A stretch of 17,481 bases of DNA, from positions 1 through 17,481 of the forward strand of contig JBGTLW010000382.1 in assembly GCA_041743835.1 (NCBI GenBank), in the 5' to 3' direction. The position numbers and the translations under genes were made by a program. Positions 14,461 through 17,481 of this stretch are shown one piece after another; positions within the stretch are counted from its first letter, which is position 1; each line of letters opens with the position of its first letter. The stretch is from JBGTLW01 sp041743835. Its GTDB lineage: Bacteria > Planctomycetota > Phycisphaerae > Phycisphaerales > Phycisphaeraceae. Under the pieces are notes generated by a model. It did no database searches and was not told where the DNA came from. It saw only the letters and a list, made by a program, of their open reading frames with translations.

Positions 14461-15929
14461 AGCCGATTGTCGCTGAAAACCAGGTGAAACTCGGCCCGGC
14501 CCGGTGTATGCAGCTCGCGCTCACGGGCATGAGCTACCGCATGTTCCGCTCGCTGATCACCATCGCCATCCTGGCGCTGGCGGTCGCGTTCCTGGTCCAC
14601 ATGCTGGCTTACGGGCTGATGGGCGGGGCGGTGGTGAACGACGCGTACCAGCAGTTGCGGATCGAGCGGCAGTCCGGCGAGGCGGTCACCCGGCTGACCA
14701 ACCCCGACTCGGTCCCCGTCATCCTCAGCACCATGACCGCCGCCCGCGAGCCTCGCCGCCTCGAAGAGTACCGGCGCTGGGCCAACACCGACGACGCGAC
14801 GTTCGAGGCCGTGCTGGCCTCGGCGAAAGACGCGGGGCGGTTTGCGGCCTACCTCGAATCGCTGCCCGCACCAAGCTACGCGGCGCTGGTCGGTGACGAT
14901 ACCCCCGCGTCCCTGCTCGAACGCATGGCCGACACCAACCACTTCGACCGCTTCGAGGCCAACGTCAAGACCCTGCAACTCAACACGCCGCTGGGCGAGT
15001 GGGCGCAGATGCGGGCGCTGGCGACCGAGCGCTGGCCCGCGGCGACACGCGTGGCGCGGTCCATCCGAGCCGGGCACGCCGTGGCCCTCAAGCAGGTGCG
15101 AGACAAGTTCCCCGGCCGGTCCCCGCGTGTGTTGTTTGCCGAGTCGCCAGAGGGTCTTGGCCCGGCTCTGCGCGAGGCGGGCTTTGCCATCACCGAAGAA
15201 CAACTGCCCCTGGTCGCCGACTTCGTGCACCGCTCCGACGACATGGACGCGGTGACAGCCATGCTCGCCAAGGACGAGGTGCGTCAGGCGTTCGCCCGTC
15301 GGCTGCGGATCGAGAAGCGCGAGATCAACAGCGCGCTGGTGTTTAACTTCATCGATTCCTCCGCGAAGGCTGCCTGGCTTGAGGACGTGCTGGCGAGCAA
15401 CGGCGCGCCGCCGCAGTTGACAGCCGACCGCCTTGAAGTCCTCGGCGAGCACTACCGCACGCAGGCCCGCCTCGAGTCGGCCGCGGGCGTCGAGCCCCCC
15501 GACGCGGGGAGCTTCATGGGCCTGCCCGCGTCCACGCTGTACCTGATCGCGTTGTCGTTCATCGTGTGTATCGTCGGCGTCGCCAACGCGATGCTCATGT
15601 CGGTCACCGAGCGGTTCACCGAGATTGCCACGATGAAGTGCCTGGGCGCGATGGACCGCTTCGTGATGATGATGTTCGTGTTCGAGGCCGCGATCCAGGG
15701 CGTGGTGGGGGGGCTCGCGGGGCTGGTGCTGGGCATCCTGCTGGCGCTACTGCGTGGGTTTGCTGAGTTCGGCTCGCTGATGGGATCGGCGGCGTCTGCG
15801 ACGGGGGATATCGTGGTGGCGTCGCTGATTTCGCTGGTGGTCGGGGTGGTGCTGGCGACTTTTGCCGCGGTGGGGCCGTCGTTTGTCGCGGCCAGGCTCG
15901 CGCCGATGGAAGCGATGCGGGTGGACTAA
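14457..15929 (+). CDS. ABC transporter permease, MacB/FtsX type, with helical extracytoplasmic domain
   Basis: A 490-residue permease with the classic four-segment layout of this class: segment 1 near residues 31-54, then a long soluble domain (55-355), then segments near 358-382, 403-433 and 452-474. The region MSVTERFTEIATMKCLGAMD (381-400) is the conserved coupling helix that contacts the ATPase. The end, VAARLAPMEAMRVD, matches the usual terminal motif (P-x-EA-x-R). Family members such as LolC/E, MacB and FtsX drive lipoprotein export, drug or toxin efflux, or cell-wall hydrolase control by mechanotransmission. The soluble domain here reads as largely helical and acidic/basic, not as the beta-rich MacB domain, so the target is probably different. 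The TTG start is supported by AGGAGG. The partner ATPase follows after 12 bases. Confidence 0.9.
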   Translation: MKPIVAENQVKLGPARCMQLALTGMSYRMFRSLITIAILALAVAFLVHMLAYGLMGGAVVNDAYQQLRIERQSGEAVTRLTNPDSVPVILSTMTAAREPRRLEEYRRWANTDDATFEAVLASAKDAGRFAAYLESLPAPSYAALVGDDTPASLLERMADTNHFDRFEANVKTLQLNTPLGEWAQMRALATERWPAATRVARSIRAGHAVALKQVRDKFPGRSPRVLFAESPEGLGPALREAGFAITEEQLPLVADFVHRSDDMDAVTAMLAKDEVRQAFARRLRIEKREINSALVFNFIDSSAKAAWLEDVLASNGAPPQLTADRLEVLGEHYRTQARLESAAGVEPPDAGSFMGLPASTLYLIALSFIVCIVGVANAMLMSVTERFTEIATMKCLGAMDRFVMMMFVFEAAIQGVVGGLAGLVLGILLALLRGFAEFGSLMGSAASATGDIVVASLISLVVGVVLATFAAVGPSFVAARLAPMEAMRVD

Positions 15930-15941
15930 GGGTATGTCACC

Positions 15942-16775
15942 GTGGGCACGCCCACGCAAGGAACAGGACACGCTTTGACTGACGCAACCGGAAAACCTCA
16001 CGCCTCGGACCTCGCGGCCGCCAATGCGGTGCCCGATGAGGAGAAGCCGGTCATCATCCGCACGCTGCGGCTGGCCAAGCGCTACGGCGAGGGCGACGCC
16101 GCCACCCATGCGCTGCGCGGGGTGGACTCGAAGATCTACCGCGGCGAGTTCATCGCCGTCATGGGGCCGTCCGGCTCGGGCAAGAGCACCTACTTCAACA
16201 TGATCGGTGCGCTCGACTCCCCGTCCGAGGGCCGCATCCTCATCGACGAGGTCGATGTCGCGCAGCTCTCGGCCACCGAGCTGGCGTTCCTGCGCTGCCA
16301 GAAGATCGGCTACATCTTCCAGAGCTACAACCTCATCCGCTACATGACCGCGCTGGAGAACATCACCGTGCCCATGGCGTTCGCGGGTGTCTCGCCCGAG
16401 GAAGCGCGATCGCGGGGCATGGAATTGCTGCGTTTGGTCGGGATCGAGGACCGCTGGCAGCACCGGCCCATCGAGATGTCCGGCGGGCAACAGCAACGCG
16501 TCGCCATCGCACGCAGCATGAGCAACCTGCCCAAGATCCTCCTCGCCGACGAACCCACCGCCAACCTCGACCTCAAGACCGGCCAGGGCGTGTTGGACAT
16601 CCTCGTGAAGATCAACAAGGAGCGCGGCGTCACCGTCGTCTGCTCCACGCACGACCACCGGCTACTGTCGCTGTGCGACCGGATCATGTGGGTCCGCGAT
16701 GGCACGATCGAGCGTGTCGAAGAGGCCAAGGACATCAAGATCACCGTCGGCAAAATCGGGGGTGAAGACGAATGA
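15942..16775 (+). CDS. ABC transporter ATP-binding protein, LolD/MacB type
   Basis: A 277-residue ATPase, the partner of the permease before it. Walker A GPSGSGKST at 75-83, Q-loop Gln127 (YIFQSYNLI), signature MSGGQQQRVAIARS at 179-192, Walker B ILLADE at 199-204 followed by PTANLD, and H-loop His237 are all intact. The FQSYNLI and DEPTANLD patterns are typical of the LolD/MacB/FtsE group. About 35 extra residues precede the domain. The GTG start has AAGGG nine bases upstream, but an in-frame TTG at 15975 with ACAGGA in front would remove 11 residues and fits the TTG use in this operon, so the start is uncertain. Its TGA overlaps the ATG of the peptidase gene by four bases. Confidence 0.93.
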   Translation: MGTPTQGTGHALTDATGKPHASDLAAANAVPDEEKPVIIRTLRLAKRYGEGDAATHALRGVDSKIYRGEFIAVMGPSGSGKSTYFNMIGALDSPSEGRILIDEVDVAQLSATELAFLRCQKIGYIFQSYNLIRYMTALENITVPMAFAGVSPEEARSRGMELLRLVGIEDRWQHRPIEMSGGQQQRVAIARSMSNLPKILLADEPTANLDLKTGQGVLDILVKINKERGVTVVCSTHDHRLLSLCDRIMWVRDGTIERVEEAKDIKITVGKIGGEDE

Positions 16776-17481
16776 TGCGAATACTCAACATCTGTTTACT
16801 CGTGTGGGGCGTGGTCGTGTTTGCCGCCACCGCCCGCGCCGACGAGGCCCAGTTCAAGGCCGACCTCGACGCGTTGACCGCCGCGCCGCACCGCCTCGCG
16901 GGCACCCCCGAGGGCCGCGCCGCCGGGGACTACCTGATCCAGCGCCTGACCGCGATGGGTGTGAAGCAGGTGCTGCCGCTGGAGTTCTCTCTGCCGCAGA
17001 CACGGGTGGATCGCTGCGAGATGGTGATCGATGGCCGGGTCGTGCCCCTGATGCCGGTGCGTCCAAACCTGCTCGCCAATCCCGTCACGCCCGCCCAAGG
17101 CGTCACCGGGCCGATGCTCTACGTCGGCCAGGGCACGCTCAAGGATATCGACGCGGCGCTGGCCACGCACCGCGCTGCGCTGGGCGATGCCCAGACGCTC
17201 GAAGGCATGATCGTGGTCATCGACTACGACAGCTACGACAACTGGGAGACGGCGTTTTCTCTGGGCGCTGCGGCCGTGGTATTCCTCGGCCACGGCGACG
17301 CGACCAACCCCATGCCCCTCCACGCCGGGGCCCCCGCCAACCTCGTCCGGCTCTACGCCCACGCGGACGCGGATGGCACGGTGGGCGGGCTCGACCTCAA
17401 GCAGCCCCGCGCCAAAGCCACCGTCGTCAGCCACGTGGTGTGGGAATCCACCATCGGCCGCAACATCATCGCGGTGATCGA
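16772..17481 (+). CDS. Exported M28-type peptidase with PA-like domain, truncated by the window edge
   Basis: The frame runs off the right edge after 236 residues. Residues 1-23 form a signal peptide (MMRILNICLLVWGVVVFAA, cut after ARA). APHRLAGTPEGRAAGDYLIQRL (38-59) is the typical opening of M28 family zinc aminopeptidases, in which His-Arg-x-x-Gly-Thr-x-x-Gly precedes a helix. Residues about 110-200 look like an inserted protease-associated (PA) domain (GPMLYVGQG, GMIVVIDYDSYDNWETAFSLGA). ESTIGRNIIAVI at the edge is where M28 proteins enter the catalytic domain. The metal ligands lie beyond the window, so activity cannot be confirmed. The ATG overlaps the ATPase stop (ATGA), so it belongs to the same operon and probably acts in the periplasm or outside. 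A second ATG follows directly at 16775. Confidence 0.82.
   Translation, partial: MMRILNICLLVWGVVVFAATARADEAQFKADLDALTAAPHRLAGTPEGRAAGDYLIQRLTAMGVKQVLPLEFSLPQTRVDRCEMVIDGRVVPLMPVRPNLLANPVTPAQGVTGPMLYVGQGTLKDIDAALATHRAALGDAQTLEGMIVVIDYDSYDNWETAFSLGAAAVVFLGHGDATNPMPLHAGAPANLVRLYAHADADGTVGGLDLKQPRAKATVVSHVVWESTIGRNIIAVI

Noticed and set aside
1..17481. CRISPR array, tRNA, rRNA, insertion sequence or prophage genes
   Set aside because: No regularly spaced repeats, tRNA-like cloverleaf, transposase or integrase motifs or terminal inverted repeats were seen. The paired hairpins are only two copies each and fit terminators.

Overview
This is a GC-rich window with dense, mostly co-directional coding and no mobile element, rRNA, tRNA or CRISPR array that I can see. 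Two proteins end in a PEP-CTERM sorting signal (IPEPASLALLGLG, a hydrophobic stretch, then a basic GGR-rich tail). Two regulators combine a XylR/LacI-type sugar-binding domain with an AraC-type DNA-binding domain, and a large membrane protein resembles the DUF6785/DUF6784 family. Together these point to a planctomycete, most likely class Phycisphaerae. That assignment is inferred from gene families and base composition, not from a marker gene.

Region 1 (1-4820) holds two tandem copies of one module. Each copy has a minus-strand PEP-CTERM protein gene closed by a GGCCGGCC hairpin terminator, a divergent promoter region, and a plus-strand XylR/AraC-type regulator followed by a GCCGAGGGAT hairpin. 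The hairpin types, gene order and PEP-CTERM ends match between copies, but the protein bodies differ. The simplest reading is an old duplication followed by divergence. Each regulator probably controls its neighbouring surface or exported protein in response to a sugar-like ligand.

Region 2 (4892-10354) encodes an ABC-2 type transporter (ATPase, then a permease with a large extracytoplasmic insertion). It is followed by a membrane-anchored, mostly helical protein of unknown function. The ATPase carries a long proline-rich tail with a repeated short motif.

Region 3 (10570 to the right edge) looks like one tightly packed operon: a DUF6785-like polytopic membrane protein, a two-domain duplicated protein of unknown function, a PqqD-like (RRE-fold) small protein, a MacB/FtsX-type permease with an unusual helical extracytoplasmic domain, a LolD/MacB-type ATPase, and the first part of an exported M28-type peptidase with a PA-like domain. 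Several junctions overlap by a few bases, and two genes start at TTG behind strong Shine-Dalgarno sites. This PqqD-like, ABC exporter and peptidase cluster is the best candidate for an undescribed system. No precursor peptide or radical SAM enzyme is visible in the window, so a RiPP function is speculative.
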